This document shows, piece after piece, positions 19,801 to 28,570 of a stretch of 64,000 nt of DNA. The notes beneath the pieces were generated by a model. That model searched no databases. It saw nothing but the letters and a program-made list of their open reading frames with translations, and was not told where the DNA came from. Made by a program: the position numbers and the translations under genes. The stretch covers positions 434,001 to 498,000 of the forward strand of contig CAWELH010000002.1 in assembly GCA_963809925.1 (NCBI GenBank), read 5' to 3'. The DNA comes from DASQZK01 sp963809925 (lineage in GTDB: Bacteria > Bacteroidota > Bacteroidia > Bacteroidales > GCA-2748055). How positions within the stretch are numbered: the stretch's first letter is position 1; every line of letters begins with the position of its first letter.

Positions 19801-20156
19801 AGCGCCTTTTTGGCTCTTGGCACACCCAGAGCAGTCACTACAACTTCATCCAGCTCTCCAATTTCGGGTTCCATAACTACATTAATTACGGTTCGGCCGT
19901 CAACCGGAATTTCCTGTGTTGTCATTCCAACAGAGCTGAAAAGAAGCGTAGCTCCTGTCGGCACTGACAAGGTGAATTTACCCGATACATCGGTTGCCGT
20001 TCCTGTGACAGTTCCTTGTATCACAACAGATACACCGGGTAACGGACTGCCATCCGTGTTATCAGTTACCGTCCCGGTAACTTTTATCTCTTGCCCAAAA
20101 AGGGACGAAAATCCCATGAACAAAAGACAAACAAATAAAATAGTAAACTTTTTCAT
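16896..20156 (-). CDS. SusC/RagA-family TonB-linked outer-membrane transporter
   Basis: A 1086-residue transporter with a signal peptide (MKKFTILFVCLLFMGFSSLFGQ) and a carboxypeptidase-regulatory-like domain at about 25-90 (GVSVVIQGTVTGTATDVSG). The plug has NALSGKAAGVNIRSTGNMGG, FVVDGVPINNSNTNNDGQIS and SILKGAAATALYGERASNG. The barrel ends GVTLKVQF. It partners the SusD at 15445-16884. It is similar in layout to the SusC at 11900-15055 but differs through the barrel, consistent with a separate ligand. Confidence 0.95.
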   Translation of the reverse strand: MKKFTILFVCLLFMGFSSLFGQEIKVTGTVTDNTDGSPLPGVSVVIQGTVTGTATDVSGKFTLSVPTGATLLFSSVGMTTQEIPVDGRTVINVVMEPEIGELDEVVVTALGVPRAKKALGYSVQELQGDELSMVSSDNFINALSGKAAGVNIRSTGNMGGSTNVTIRGSRSLFGSNQALFVVDGVPINNSNTNNDGQISGRHGYDFGNTASDLNANDIESVSILKGAAATALYGERASNGVIMITTKKGSATPGKTIGVSLSSNVTVGMIDKSTFPTYQKSYGGGYGPYYLSDKYPGLDVFDINGDTDTTELVVPMYEDASFGQAFDPNLQVYHWDAFYPDSPYYGKTRPWVAGKNDPTTFFETAVSYTNSVDVTGGTDKSTFRLGYTNLTSTGVMPNSELNRNNVTLNGSYDLLKNLKVSASANFINEDAKGRNETGYSDNVLSSFRQWYQVNVDIQEQKDMYDKTGKNISWNRTAWDDGTPIYWDNPYWVRYENYESDNRDRFIGYTQMDWTATSWLSFMGRFSIDNYSWLQEERKAIGSVAGELGVDRPDVTSGYSRFTKNFTETNLDVMANINKSFGDNLSLTAFVGTNIRRSLLDQVFQSTNGGLSVPDVYALSVSVSPMLPPEETYEEVGVNGYFASASLAYKGMLFLDGTFRRDISSTLPKDQWGYNYPSVSGSFLFSDLIDASWLSFGKFRLSYAQVGSGALPLSVFDTYKAIAPFGSTVLASVDDTKNNRNLKPERTTSYEAGLAMNFVKNRVGFDFAVYQTNTIDLITPVAVSYATGYSTKYLNAGEMENQGVELTINVTPVRTSSFNWDISVNFAKNLNTVRSLALGLENLRINPISLQGGVSVNARVDEPYGAIQGSDFVYDEASGKPIVKDDGYYQLTGTSDIVIGNVQPDWTGGILNTFDYKSFSLRALIDIQHGGDIFSLDQWYGQGTGLYPETVYTNDLGNPVRNSLDDGGGLILDGVKADGSVNTTRIAGDDYRYAGWSRNPNSAFIYDASYVKLREVSLTYDLPRKMLSNSPIYGASLSLVGSNLWIIHKNLPYADPEVGQSSGNTQGWQSGVMPAIRRVGVTLKVQF

Positions 20157-20830
20157 AGATAAAAGATTTAGGTTTGAAAATAGGTTGGTGAAGAAAGTTT
20201 AATCATTAAAAATGAGAGTTTTGCAAGAAGTATTCTCACCTGTAAAGGTAGTATTGTACTGCTGTGCATTTCGGATTTGCTCAACATTTCTATTTGAATC
20301 CCAAATAGTGATTAGTAAAAAAAGAAAAAAGAATTCATAAAATCATCGTTTTTTCGAAATATTTACTTAATTCAAACTCAGACTAAAATGGTCTATAAAA
20401 ATGATCTTTTGGTGTTATATAGCATAGCACAGAAGCTCGACAAGGTAAAAAATCATGTTACTAAAGTATTAGTTGCTAAAGTATTAATGTTTTTTAGACG
20501 TTTCAATCATTATACACCCTAAACCTATAAATATTTAATATTAGTTTATACATGTTTTGCAACATGATATTTTCTATTTTACAGCATAATAAAGATTTCT
20601 TTCCTATCCCTATATTATAGGGCTTTCAGAATGATTTTCAAGATTTCCCTTCGTTCGGATCGGACTGAATTTTATTATTTTTGGGCTCTTTCCGTGTTTT
20701 TTATAAAAAAAAATGAACTTTCTCAAAGAATAATTGAGCGGGCTGTTATGTAATATCAAATCCTTCGTTGTTTTCAGGAAATTATTCTCGATCTTTAAAC
20801 TTCTGTGCGATCAAATTTAACTAATTGATT
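20157..20830. other. Divergent intergenic region between susC and ftcD
   Basis: A 674-base AT-rich spacer. On the plus strand TATTTTTG (20677-20684) fits TAnnTTTG, 147 bases before ftcD. On the minus strand a near match TACCTTTA (20243-20250) lies 87 bases before susC. Neither has a convincing -33 element. No gene, repeat or strong hairpin is seen. Confidence 0.4.
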
Positions 20831-22519
20831 ATGAGACAAATCATCGAATGTGTGCCCAATTTTTCGGAGGGCCGGGATATAAAAATCATCGACCAGATTG
20901 CTTCCGCAATAAAATCTGTGGAGGGCGTAAAACTTCTGGATGTAGACCGGGGCAAGGCAACAAACCGCACTGTTGTCACCTTTGTGGGTGAGCCCGGACA
21001 GGTGATCACTGCTGCCTTCAAGGCAGTAAAACTGGCCGCAGAGCTCATCGATATGTCGCAACATCAGGGTGAGCACCCGCGTTTCGGAGCTACCGATGTA
21101 TGTCCTTTGGTCCCTGTTTCCGGAATTACCATGGCAGAAACGGTTGAATATGCACGAAGGCTTGCAGAAAAAATTGGCAGTGAGCTTGGCATTCCGGTTT
21201 ACTGTTACGAGAGTGCTGCGTTTTCTGATGACCGGCGGAATCTTGCTGATGTCCGCTCCGGAGAATACGAAGGTTTAGCGGACAAGCTTCGTGACCCTTC
21301 ATGGAAACCGGATTTTGGCCCGGCAGTATTTAATCCCCGTACCGGAGCTGTGGCCGTTGGGGCCCGTGATTTTCTGGTAGCATATAATATTAATCTCAAT
21401 ACCACATCCACACGCAGAGCCAATGCTATTGCCTTTGATGTCAGAGAAAAGGGCCGTGTCAAAAGGAAAGGCCATCCCCTTACCGGTGAGATCATGAAAG
21501 ATGCTCAGGGCCGGCCGATATACACACCAGGCAGCCTTAAGTCAGTGAAAGCCATCGGCTGGTTTATTGAAGAGTACGGAATCGCTCAGATATCCATGAA
21601 CCTGACCAATATTTCCGTCACCTCTATTCACAAAGCATTCGATGAGGTTTGCCTCAGGGCTGCCGAACGCGGACTTCGGGTCACCGGTTCAGAACTGGTC
21701 GGATTAGTACCCTTGAATGCCATGCTTGAAGCTGGTCGTTATTTTCTGAAAAAACAACAGCGGAGCGCGGGCATCTCCGACGGAGAACTCATTAAAATCG
21801 CTGTTAAATCACTCGGTTTGAATGATCTCGGCCCCTTCATCCCTGAAGATAAGATCATCGAATATAAAATGGAGAAAGACCTTCGCACTCAAAGACTTAC
21901 TGATTTGAGCTTAAAGTCTTTCATGGATGAAACCGCTTCAGAGTCACCCGCACCAGGCGGAGGTTCTGTGAGCGCGGCCATTGGCGCACTGGGTTCAGCC
22001 CTGGGCACGATGGTGGCCAACCTTTCTTCACATAAGCGAGGATGGGACGACAGGTGGGAAGAGTTCAGCGACCATGCCGAAACAGGTAAAAAGATCCAGG
22101 AAGAGCTTCTAAGAATGGTTGATGAGGATACCCGGGCCTTCAATGCGATCATGAATGCATTCCGGCTTCCGAAAAAAACAGAAGAAGACAAAATAACCAG
22201 GAAGGAAGCGATTGCTTCGGCTACGCGTCTCGCTATCAGTGTTCCTTTTAATGTCATGAAAACTGCATTTAAAGCATATGATCTTCTTGAAGCCATGGCC
22301 CGGGACGGAAATCCAAACTCTGTATCAGATGCGGGAGTTGGAACCCTCGCCATTCGCACCTCAATCAAAGGCGCCTGGCTGAATGTCAGAATCAATGGAA
22401 AAAGCCTGGATGATAAGGATTTCCTGGATCCTGTCCTTAAGGAAGGTAAAGCGCTGGTTAAAATGTCAGATCAAAGAGAAGCTGAAATCCTTACACTCGT
22501 TGAAAGTAAACTGAACTGA
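20831..22519 (+). CDS. ftcD: Formimidoyltransferase-cyclodeaminase (bifunctional)
   Basis: The enzyme moves the formimino group of formiminoglutamate, the histidine breakdown product, to tetrahydrofolate, then releases ammonia to give methenyl-THF. The N-terminal formiminotransferase domain (about 1-335) has IIECVPNFSEGRD and HPRFGATDVCPLVPVSG. The C-terminal cyclodeaminase domain (about 350-560) has SPAPGGGSVSAAIGALG. At 562 residues it is a full-length fusion as in vertebrates; many bacteria keep the two parts separate. The ATG at 20831 is chosen over an in-frame TTG six bases earlier because family members start MRQIIECVPN. hutI lies 2.4 kb away on the other strand. Confidence 0.95.
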   Translation: MRQIIECVPNFSEGRDIKIIDQIASAIKSVEGVKLLDVDRGKATNRTVVTFVGEPGQVITAAFKAVKLAAELIDMSQHQGEHPRFGATDVCPLVPVSGITMAETVEYARRLAEKIGSELGIPVYCYESAAFSDDRRNLADVRSGEYEGLADKLRDPSWKPDFGPAVFNPRTGAVAVGARDFLVAYNINLNTTSTRRANAIAFDVREKGRVKRKGHPLTGEIMKDAQGRPIYTPGSLKSVKAIGWFIEEYGIAQISMNLTNISVTSIHKAFDEVCLRAAERGLRVTGSELVGLVPLNAMLEAGRYFLKKQQRSAGISDGELIKIAVKSLGLNDLGPFIPEDKIIEYKMEKDLRTQRLTDLSLKSFMDETASESPAPGGGSVSAAIGALGSALGTMVANLSSHKRGWDDRWEEFSDHAETGKKIQEELLRMVDEDTRAFNAIMNAFRLPKKTEEDKITRKEAIASATRLAISVPFNVMKTAFKAYDLLEAMARDGNPNSVSDAGVGTLAIRTSIKGAWLNVRINGKSLDDKDFLDPVLKEGKALVKMSDQREAEILTLVESKLN

Positions 22520-22789
22520 ACTCCAGGGTTCAATCATTCTTTCACTAATCAGAGACGCTGTTCGCAAGCAACATCCGGCCTTCTGCTTCCTGGTCATTCG
22601 CTGACAAAAACCTTCGTTGGCTCTTATTCCATACTTTCAAAAAAACTCTACGTTTCGGAGTAACCTGTCGTGATGAACAGTACATCATATGGTCGGTGTA
22701 ACAGATGACACGACAATTCTCCAATGAATTGTTTGATTATCGAGACCGTGGTGAAAAAATTACTCATTTTCAAAGAAATTGACGTCTGC

Positions 22790-23140
22790 CTAAATGGCGG
22801 AACCTCCACGCTCACCGGTTCTGATACGAATACATTCTTCGAGGTTTGTAATGAATATTTTTCCGTCACCTACTTCTCCTTCCAGGCCGTCGTGTGACTT
22901 GGCAGCATGGATGATCGTGTTAACGGTAATATCGACGTAAGCATCGTTCACGGCAATCTCCAGTTTTACTTTTGGGATCAGATTGGGGATAACCATCTGC
23001 CCTCTGTACCATTCCTCCTGCTGCTGCTGGCCGTGTCCGGATACTCTGCTAACGGTGATCCTGGTGATCTCAGCTGAGATAAGTGCTTCTCTTACCTGTT
23101 CCAGCTGAGCATCCCTGATAATGGCAGTTATGAGTTTCAT
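22790..23140 (-). CDS. P-II family nitrogen regulator
   Basis: A 116-residue signalling trimer that reads 2-oxoglutarate and ATP/ADP and gates the ammonium transporter encoded just upstream. It has the family start MKLITAIIRDAQLEQVREAL, the B-loop region VGDGKIF near residue 90 and the C-terminal RIRTGERGG. In the T-loop (about 36-58) Tyr45 precedes Arg-Gly as usual, but the position of the classical uridylylated Tyr51 is valine, so control by uridylylation is unlikely. Five extra residues (HDGLE) sit before the B-loop glycines compared with E. coli GlnB. The gene follows amtB by 80 bases. Confidence 0.92.
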   Translation of the reverse strand: MKLITAIIRDAQLEQVREALISAEITRITVSRVSGHGQQQQEEWYRGQMVIPNLIPKVKLEIAVNDAYVDITVNTIIHAAKSHDGLEGEVGDGKIFITNLEECIRIRTGERGGSAI

Positions 23141-23220
23141 TCGGTATGAAATTGTAGTTTACTTTAATAAGGTTGAAATACCCTTTAGTAAATAAAGGTA
23201 TTATATTGTTCAGGCCTCCG

Positions 23221-24552
23221 TTAATTCGGGTTAAGCATTCCGTATCCTCTTTCACCGTGGTATGACCGGTCGAGCCCGTACATTTCGTCAGATTCTTCGG
23301 ACCTGATGTTAAATATTTTATCGATAATAAAGATAATAATAAGTGTCATTACGGCTGCGTAAACGATGGCTATTCCAACAGCCAGTGACTGAATACCAAG
23401 TTGCTGCCATACTGACCAGTGGCCTCCGGCAGCCTCCGCTGCATCCGCCATCCATGAAGGCCTGATGAAAAATGTGAGCAGTATAGCTCCGACAATACCA
23501 CCTACGCCATGAATACCAAATGCATCCAGGCTGTCATCATAGCCAATCCGGTTTTTCAAGGCAATGGCAAGGTAACAGATCAGCGATGCCAGCGTACCGA
23601 GGATAAGCGCTCCGTAAGGCTGTATAACCCCTGCCGCCGGAGTTACGGCAACCAAACCCGCAAGTATTCCACTGGCAAAACCAAGTGCAGTGGATTTCCC
23701 CTGATGGACAGCCTCTATCACCATCCACGAAAGTGCACCTGCCGCCGCTGCAGCCTGCGTTGCTGTGAGTGCCTGTGCCGTTGACAGACCGCTGGAAATA
23801 CTGCTGCCTGCATTGAAACCAAACCAGCCCACCCACAAAAGACCGGCACCCAGCATCGTAATTACCATGTTATTCGGCCGGATCACCTGGTAGGGATATC
23901 CCCGCCGTCTTCCGATATACAGGGCAGCAACAAGCCCACTTACACCGGCAGAAATATGAACGACCGTGCCACCGGCAAAATCGATGGCCCCTCTGGCACC
24001 GAGATTAAAAATAAAGCCGTCTTCAGCCCAAACCCAGTGACAAAGAGGATTATAAACAAACAAACCCCAAACTGCAATGAAAATACAGTAAGCCTTAAAT
24101 GTTACCCTTTCAGCAAAAGCCCCGGCAATCAGCGCTGGTGTGATGATGGCAAATTTCCCCTGAAACATTGAAAAAACATATTCAGGAACACCGGAACTTA
24201 GAATACTGGTGTCGATCCCGTTCAAAAACAGGTACTGTGGGTTCCATCCACACCATCCGCCAAGCGTATTGGGCCCAAAACACATACTGTAACTTACCAC
24301 AACCCACAATACCGCCATAATACCCATTGCGGCAAAACTATGCATAATGGTACCTAAAACATTCTTGGTCCGGACGAGACCGCCGTAAAACATTGCCAGA
24401 CCGGGAACCATTAATAAAACCAATGCAGTACTTGTAAGCATCCATGCCGTTGCTCCGGTATCAATACCATTTCCATCTGTAGCAAAAATACCTCCTGTAA
24501 CCAAAAACAAGAGGATTAATACAAAAAAGGCTTTTTTCAGGAAAAGTCTCAT
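23221..24552 (-). CDS. amtB: Ammonium transporter
   Basis: The 443-residue membrane protein conducts ammonia/ammonium. An N-terminal signal segment is followed by about eleven helices. Recognisable Amt features are MLTSTALVLLMVPGLAMFYGG, AGAFAERVTF, the pore-histidine stretch DFAGGTVVHISAGVSG (around residue 195) and DAFGIHGVGGIVGA (around residue 345). The cytoplasmic C-tail carries DEMYGLDRSYHGERGY, the region that contacts P-II proteins. Co-transcription with the downstream P-II gene supports direct gating by that protein. Confidence 0.96.
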   Translation of the reverse strand: MRLFLKKAFFVLILLFLVTGGIFATDGNGIDTGATAWMLTSTALVLLMVPGLAMFYGGLVRTKNVLGTIMHSFAAMGIMAVLWVVVSYSMCFGPNTLGGWCGWNPQYLFLNGIDTSILSSGVPEYVFSMFQGKFAIITPALIAGAFAERVTFKAYCIFIAVWGLFVYNPLCHWVWAEDGFIFNLGARGAIDFAGGTVVHISAGVSGLVAALYIGRRRGYPYQVIRPNNMVITMLGAGLLWVGWFGFNAGSSISSGLSTAQALTATQAAAAAGALSWMVIEAVHQGKSTALGFASGILAGLVAVTPAAGVIQPYGALILGTLASLICYLAIALKNRIGYDDSLDAFGIHGVGGIVGAILLTFFIRPSWMADAAEAAGGHWSVWQQLGIQSLAVGIAIVYAAVMTLIIIFIIDKIFNIRSEESDEMYGLDRSYHGERGYGMLNPN

Positions 24553-24896
24553 ATTATTTGGGGGTTAAGTAATAAAAAGTGATGTATTTGTGCAAATATA
24601 TAAATATTTTCGGGGTGAAAGTGACTTTTTATAACTTTTTTTATGAACATAGTGCAATATTATCACATCACGTTGGTATTTACACGTTTTCACAATTATG
24701 AGGTTAAAAAATCGGGGGGAAGGGTATTCTGATTCTTGAAATTTAGCGAGTCCGGATGAATAATTAAGACAGAAGAGCATCTGCGAAATATCTATACAGT
24801 GCATTCATCCGGTGTTAACTCGTAAAGATTGAGAGTAGTCCTGGCGGTATAATACCAAACGACCGAAAAAGCTGGAAGGGCAAGATGAAGGTGCTG
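24553..24896. other. Intergenic region between amtB and hutI
   Basis: Holds the amtB promoter candidate at 24593-24600. The remaining 290 bases, AT-rich and then moderately GC-rich towards hutI, show no gene, hairpin terminator or repeat. Confidence 0.5.
24593..24600 (-). promoter_or_regulatory. Candidate -7 element for amtB-P-II
   Basis: TATATTTG on the minus strand fits TAnnTTTG exactly, 41 bases before the amtB start. No -33 TTTG at the right distance, which would suit a promoter that needs an activator under nitrogen limitation. Confidence 0.4.
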
Positions 24897-26156
24897 TTAT
24901 GAAAGATGTGCCCTAATGGGTACTCCCTGAATATACACTTCTTCGATAAGATCTGAACCGTAGGCATAGGGTAGAAATTCATATCCGGGAACTGGGCGAG
25001 TAACGATGAAACCTGCAGATTTGCCTTTTGCTATACTCCCCGATTCTTCATGAACACCCATCGCATACGCCGAATTCAGGGTTATGGCATTGATGGCTTC
25101 TTCCGGCAACATATTAAGGTTGATGCAGGCAAGTGAAAGAATGAAATTCATGTTCCCGGAGGGTGAGGAACCAGGATTATAGTCCGATGCCAGAGCCAAA
25201 GGCAGCCCGGCATCTATCATTTCCCTGGCGGGTGCATAGGGCATCCCGAGAAAGAAGGATGCACCCGGCAGCACCGTTGGCATGGTTTCTGTTCCCAGGA
25301 GCGCCTTAATTTCTGCTTCGCCTGTATACTCAAGATGGTCTACAGAGAGGGCGTCGTATTTCACTCCAGCCTGGACCCCGCCGGAATAATCCAGCTCATT
25401 GGCATGGATCTTCCCAATCATCCCATGTTTCATTCCGGCAAGAAGGATTCGCTCCGTATCTTCAACACTGAAAAAACCACGGTCGCAAAATACATCGATA
25501 TAATCCGCCAGTCCTTCCGCGGCAACAGTAGGAATCATCTCGTTGATGACCATATCCACATATTCCTCCGGCTTGTTCAGGAAATCTTCCGGAATTGAAT
25601 GTGCACCGAGAAATGTGGCCTTGACTGTAAGTGGAAAATTTTCCTGAATCCTGCGTATTACACGAAGCATTTTAATTTCATCTGCCGTATTCAGACCATA
25701 ACCACTCTTAATCTCAATGGCTCCGGTACCGTAATGCATTACCTCACGGATTCTCTTTGCCGATTGCTCATATAGCTCATCCTCAGGAGTATCATGCAGA
25801 AGACGGGCTGAATTCAGTATGCCCCCTCCCCTGCGTGCAATTTCTTCATAAGTGAGTCCTTTTATCTTATCAATGTATTCCATCTCCCGGCTGCCTGCAT
25901 ATACGATATGTGTATGGGAATCACACCAGGTCGGAAGAACCAGTCTACCGTCAAGATCTCTAATGTTATCAGCGGCCAGCCTGTAGCCTTCCGGTAATTC
26001 ATCCATACAGCCAAAATCCTCGATCTTCCCTCCCGAGACATAGAGATAAGCTTCCTCTATACAATTGAGGTCCTTCATATGCCTTCCGGCTCTGAAGGGT
26101 ACCGTTTCTGTTTCAACTTGAACCAGTTTTTTTATATTTATAAAGAGTTCAGCCAT
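24897..26156 (-). CDS. hutI: Imidazolonepropionase
   Basis: HutI opens the ring of imidazolone propionate to give formiminoglutamate, the substrate of FtcD encoded 2.4 kb away. The 419-residue product is an amidohydrolase with the metal pair His81-x-His83 in CDSHTHIVYAGSREMEY, further ligands in HANELDYSGG and DHLEYTGE, and the family motif ASDYNPGSSPSGNMNF. Length matches the family. It is 18 bases downstream of a DUF819 membrane protein gene and probably co-transcribed with it. hutH and hutU are not in the window. Confidence 0.95.
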   Translation of the reverse strand: MAELFINIKKLVQVETETVPFRAGRHMKDLNCIEEAYLYVSGGKIEDFGCMDELPEGYRLAADNIRDLDGRLVLPTWCDSHTHIVYAGSREMEYIDKIKGLTYEEIARRGGGILNSARLLHDTPEDELYEQSAKRIREVMHYGTGAIEIKSGYGLNTADEIKMLRVIRRIQENFPLTVKATFLGAHSIPEDFLNKPEEYVDMVINEMIPTVAAEGLADYIDVFCDRGFFSVEDTERILLAGMKHGMIGKIHANELDYSGGVQAGVKYDALSVDHLEYTGEAEIKALLGTETMPTVLPGASFFLGMPYAPAREMIDAGLPLALASDYNPGSSPSGNMNFILSLACINLNMLPEEAINAITLNSAYAMGVHEESGSIAKGKSAGFIVTRPVPGYEFLPYAYGSDLIEEVYIQGVPIRAHLS

Positions 26157-26174
26157 TGGCCATAAATTTTAGTC

Positions 26175-27341
26175 TTACCTGAATAGATGAGCCATAAAAA
26201 CACCAAGGTAATTGCCGAGTGCATAGCCGATAATTCCAATGGTCAGTCCCGGCAGTACAACCGACTTGTTTTTAAGCGCCGCAGCCACAACCGGAACAAA
26301 GGGAGGAGACATGGAAAGCGCAACGGATGTGATGATAAAAGTATCCGCGTCGATGCCGAATAGTTTTGAAATGATCGCATGAAGAAGCAGCGATCCCAGA
26401 ACGGCAATAAGGATAAACATGAATATAGAGAGAAGTTCCATAGAATGTCCATTCCCGACCATTTTCCCAAGATCGGCCATCGAAGCTACCACAAGAGAGA
26501 AAACCAGGATGAAATACATGCCCAGGGGAAAAGTCTTTTTTATCCGGTTAATCCGGGGAACCAACGATGAAAGTATGCCAAGTGTTGTGATGGTCAGTAC
26601 AGCCACCATCATCTGATTATTCGTCGGGAAAAGCAGGCTAAGTCCCCCACCGATCCCAAAAATCAAAACCGATAACCCCAGTGCCCCGAGCAGGGGAAAG
26701 AATGTATCTTTTTTAAACAATCCACTTAGGGATTCAAACTCGTCTACAATCTCTGAAGTATGATTCTTAATATCCTCTCCTTCAATATGCTCATAGGGTT
26801 TCATGAAAAGCAGGAAAAATTTCTGTCCTATGGTAATGAGGAATAAAAGCAGGAAGGCGCCAATGATCAGATCACTTGTATGAGTAAGGATATACAGTTC
26901 CGAAGGTACATTCAGCATTTCTGCAATGGCTGCCAGATTTGGTGTTCCTCCGGAATATACGCCCACCAGCATACCGGATATCTTCCAGGCTTCGGGTATG
27001 ATGTCTCTAAAAATAAGAAAACCAACGGTTATCATGACAATGACAGATACCAGACCAAGGGCCAGGGAAAGCAGCGTATTTCTTGCCATTCCCAACCATT
27101 TGCGGATATCCTCCGAAAAAAGCAAAAGGGGAATCGCCAGAGGTATCGTAATGGTGGTCATCATGTCCTGAAGATTTGAAATGTCGGAGGGAAGTACATC
27201 AAAGTTTCCAATCAGGAGTCCTGCAATATAACAGATCACAATGGATCCGATCTTTCTTATCATGGAAAACCTCCCTCCGAGGTAAACAACGAGGGCTGGA
27301 AAAAGGAAATAGAAAAGAACGAGTAAAATTTTAGTCGTCAT
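26175..27341 (-). CDS. DUF819 family membrane protein
   Basis: The longest frame starts at 27458, but the ATG at 27341 gives MTTKILLVLFYFLFPALVV, a natural first helix, so the product is taken as 388 residues. It has about ten hydrophobic helices, a loop GVYSGGTPNLAAIAEML near the middle, and a final helix pair with SMSPPFVPVVAAALKNKSV. DUF819 proteins resemble carriers and have no established substrate. Here the gene precedes hutI directly, so a role in moving histidine, urocanate or a breakdown product is a reasonable inference. Confidence 0.8.
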   Translation of the reverse strand: MTTKILLVLFYFLFPALVVYLGGRFSMIRKIGSIVICYIAGLLIGNFDVLPSDISNLQDMMTTITIPLAIPLLLFSEDIRKWLGMARNTLLSLALGLVSVIVMITVGFLIFRDIIPEAWKISGMLVGVYSGGTPNLAAIAEMLNVPSELYILTHTSDLIIGAFLLLFLITIGQKFFLLFMKPYEHIEGEDIKNHTSEIVDEFESLSGLFKKDTFFPLLGALGLSVLIFGIGGGLSLLFPTNNQMMVAVLTITTLGILSSLVPRINRIKKTFPLGMYFILVFSLVVASMADLGKMVGNGHSMELLSIFMFILIAVLGSLLLHAIISKLFGIDADTFIITSVALSMSPPFVPVVAAALKNKSVVLPGLTIGIIGYALGNYLGVFMAHLFR

Positions 27342-27585
27342 AAGAGGTTGTTTCGTTAGGTCAGATAGCGAATATAATAAAAAAAGAAGAACCGAAGTCT
27401 GGCGTACTGCCTCCCTCATTAAACAACAGCAAGTTTTGTCATTACGTATACGCAGCAAACCCGACGGTAATCCGGTAATCTTTTATCTATGCGGCATCGG
27501 CGGACCGACCTGGTGAAAAAAGAAAATCCCACAGATTACCCGCTATTGGGCAAGCTGCAGGATTTTCCGGGAGAGGGGGAGATTG

Positions 27586-28416
27586 CTATGGACACTCTTC
27601 AAAACTTTTGTTATACTGTACGATGGCTTTTTCACTCATACCCATGCTTGAGAATCCGCCATCATGGAAAAGGTTTTGCATGGTCACTTTTCTTGTAAGG
27701 TCAGAGAATAGGGTAATACAATAATCGGCGCAGTCTTCAGCAGAAGCATTCCCAAGTGGTGACATCCTGTCGGTGAAGTCAATCAGCGTATCGATCCCTT
27801 TGACGCCGCTGCCGGCTGTCGTTCTGGTGGGTGACTGTGATACGGTATTTATCCTTATTTTTTTCTCACGACCATATATATATCCAAAGCTCCTGGCGAT
27901 AGATTCCAGCAGTGCTTTGGCATCAGCCATATCATTGTAACCAAAAAGTGTACGTTGTGCAGCGACATAACTGAGCGCCACGACCGACCCCCAATCATTG
28001 ATGGCATCGAGACGACGTGCAACCTGTATCATTTTATGGAATGAGAGTGCCGAAATGTCAAGAGTCTTCAGGAAATTATTGTAATCGATAGCATCATACG
28101 GAATACCTTTGCGCACATTCGGGGACATGCCAATGGAATGGAGAACGAAATCGATCTTTCCTCCCATAAATTCGATGGAATCCCGGAATGTTTTTTCAAG
28201 ATCTTCGACGCTGGTTGCATCAGCCGGGAAAATCTTTGAATTCGTTTTTTCAGCAAGTGTGTTAAGTTCACCCAGCCTCAGGGCAACAGGAGTGTTTGAC
28301 AGGGTGAAGACAGCCCCTTCTTCATAGGCTTTTTCCGCCACCTTCCATGCAATTGACATCTCGTTTAATGCACCAAAAATAATCCCCCTTTTGCCTTTCA
28401 GTAATTGGTATGCCAT
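27586..28416 (-). CDS. fabI: Enoyl-[acyl-carrier-protein] reductase (NADH)
   Basis: FabI carries out the last reduction in each round of fatty-acid elongation. The 276-residue product has the short-chain dehydrogenase cofactor region GIIFGALNEMSIAW and the FabI-type active site, Tyr then six residues then Lys, in GYNDMADAKALLES near residue 160. The stretch VLHSIGMSPNVRKG comes before it. C-terminal NLFHDGGFSSMGMS also fits. It lies 155 bases after recN with its own promoter candidate. Confidence 0.94.
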   Translation of the reverse strand: MAYQLLKGKRGIIFGALNEMSIAWKVAEKAYEEGAVFTLSNTPVALRLGELNTLAEKTNSKIFPADATSVEDLEKTFRDSIEFMGGKIDFVLHSIGMSPNVRKGIPYDAIDYNNFLKTLDISALSFHKMIQVARRLDAINDWGSVVALSYVAAQRTLFGYNDMADAKALLESIARSFGYIYGREKKIRINTVSQSPTRTTAGSGVKGIDTLIDFTDRMSPLGNASAEDCADYCITLFSDLTRKVTMQNLFHDGGFSSMGMSEKAIVQYNKSFEECP

Positions 28417-28440
28417 GGCTTAATTTTTTGATTTCAAACG

Positions 28441-28448
28441 CAAATTTA
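28441..28448 (-). promoter_or_regulatory. Candidate -7 element for fabI
   Basis: TAAATTTG on the minus strand fits TAnnTTTG, 25 bases before the fabI start. It suggests that fabI can be transcribed apart from the recN cluster. No -33 match seen. Confidence 0.35.
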
Positions 28449-28570
28449 GATTAAATAAAGCTGATCATAAAGTAAAGCGAAAGGAAATTTGAGCAATGGC
28501 AGGTTTGGAGTTATTAATAGCATGTAATAGTGAACGCCAGTTGGGACGGGTGGAAATGAAGAAATGACAC

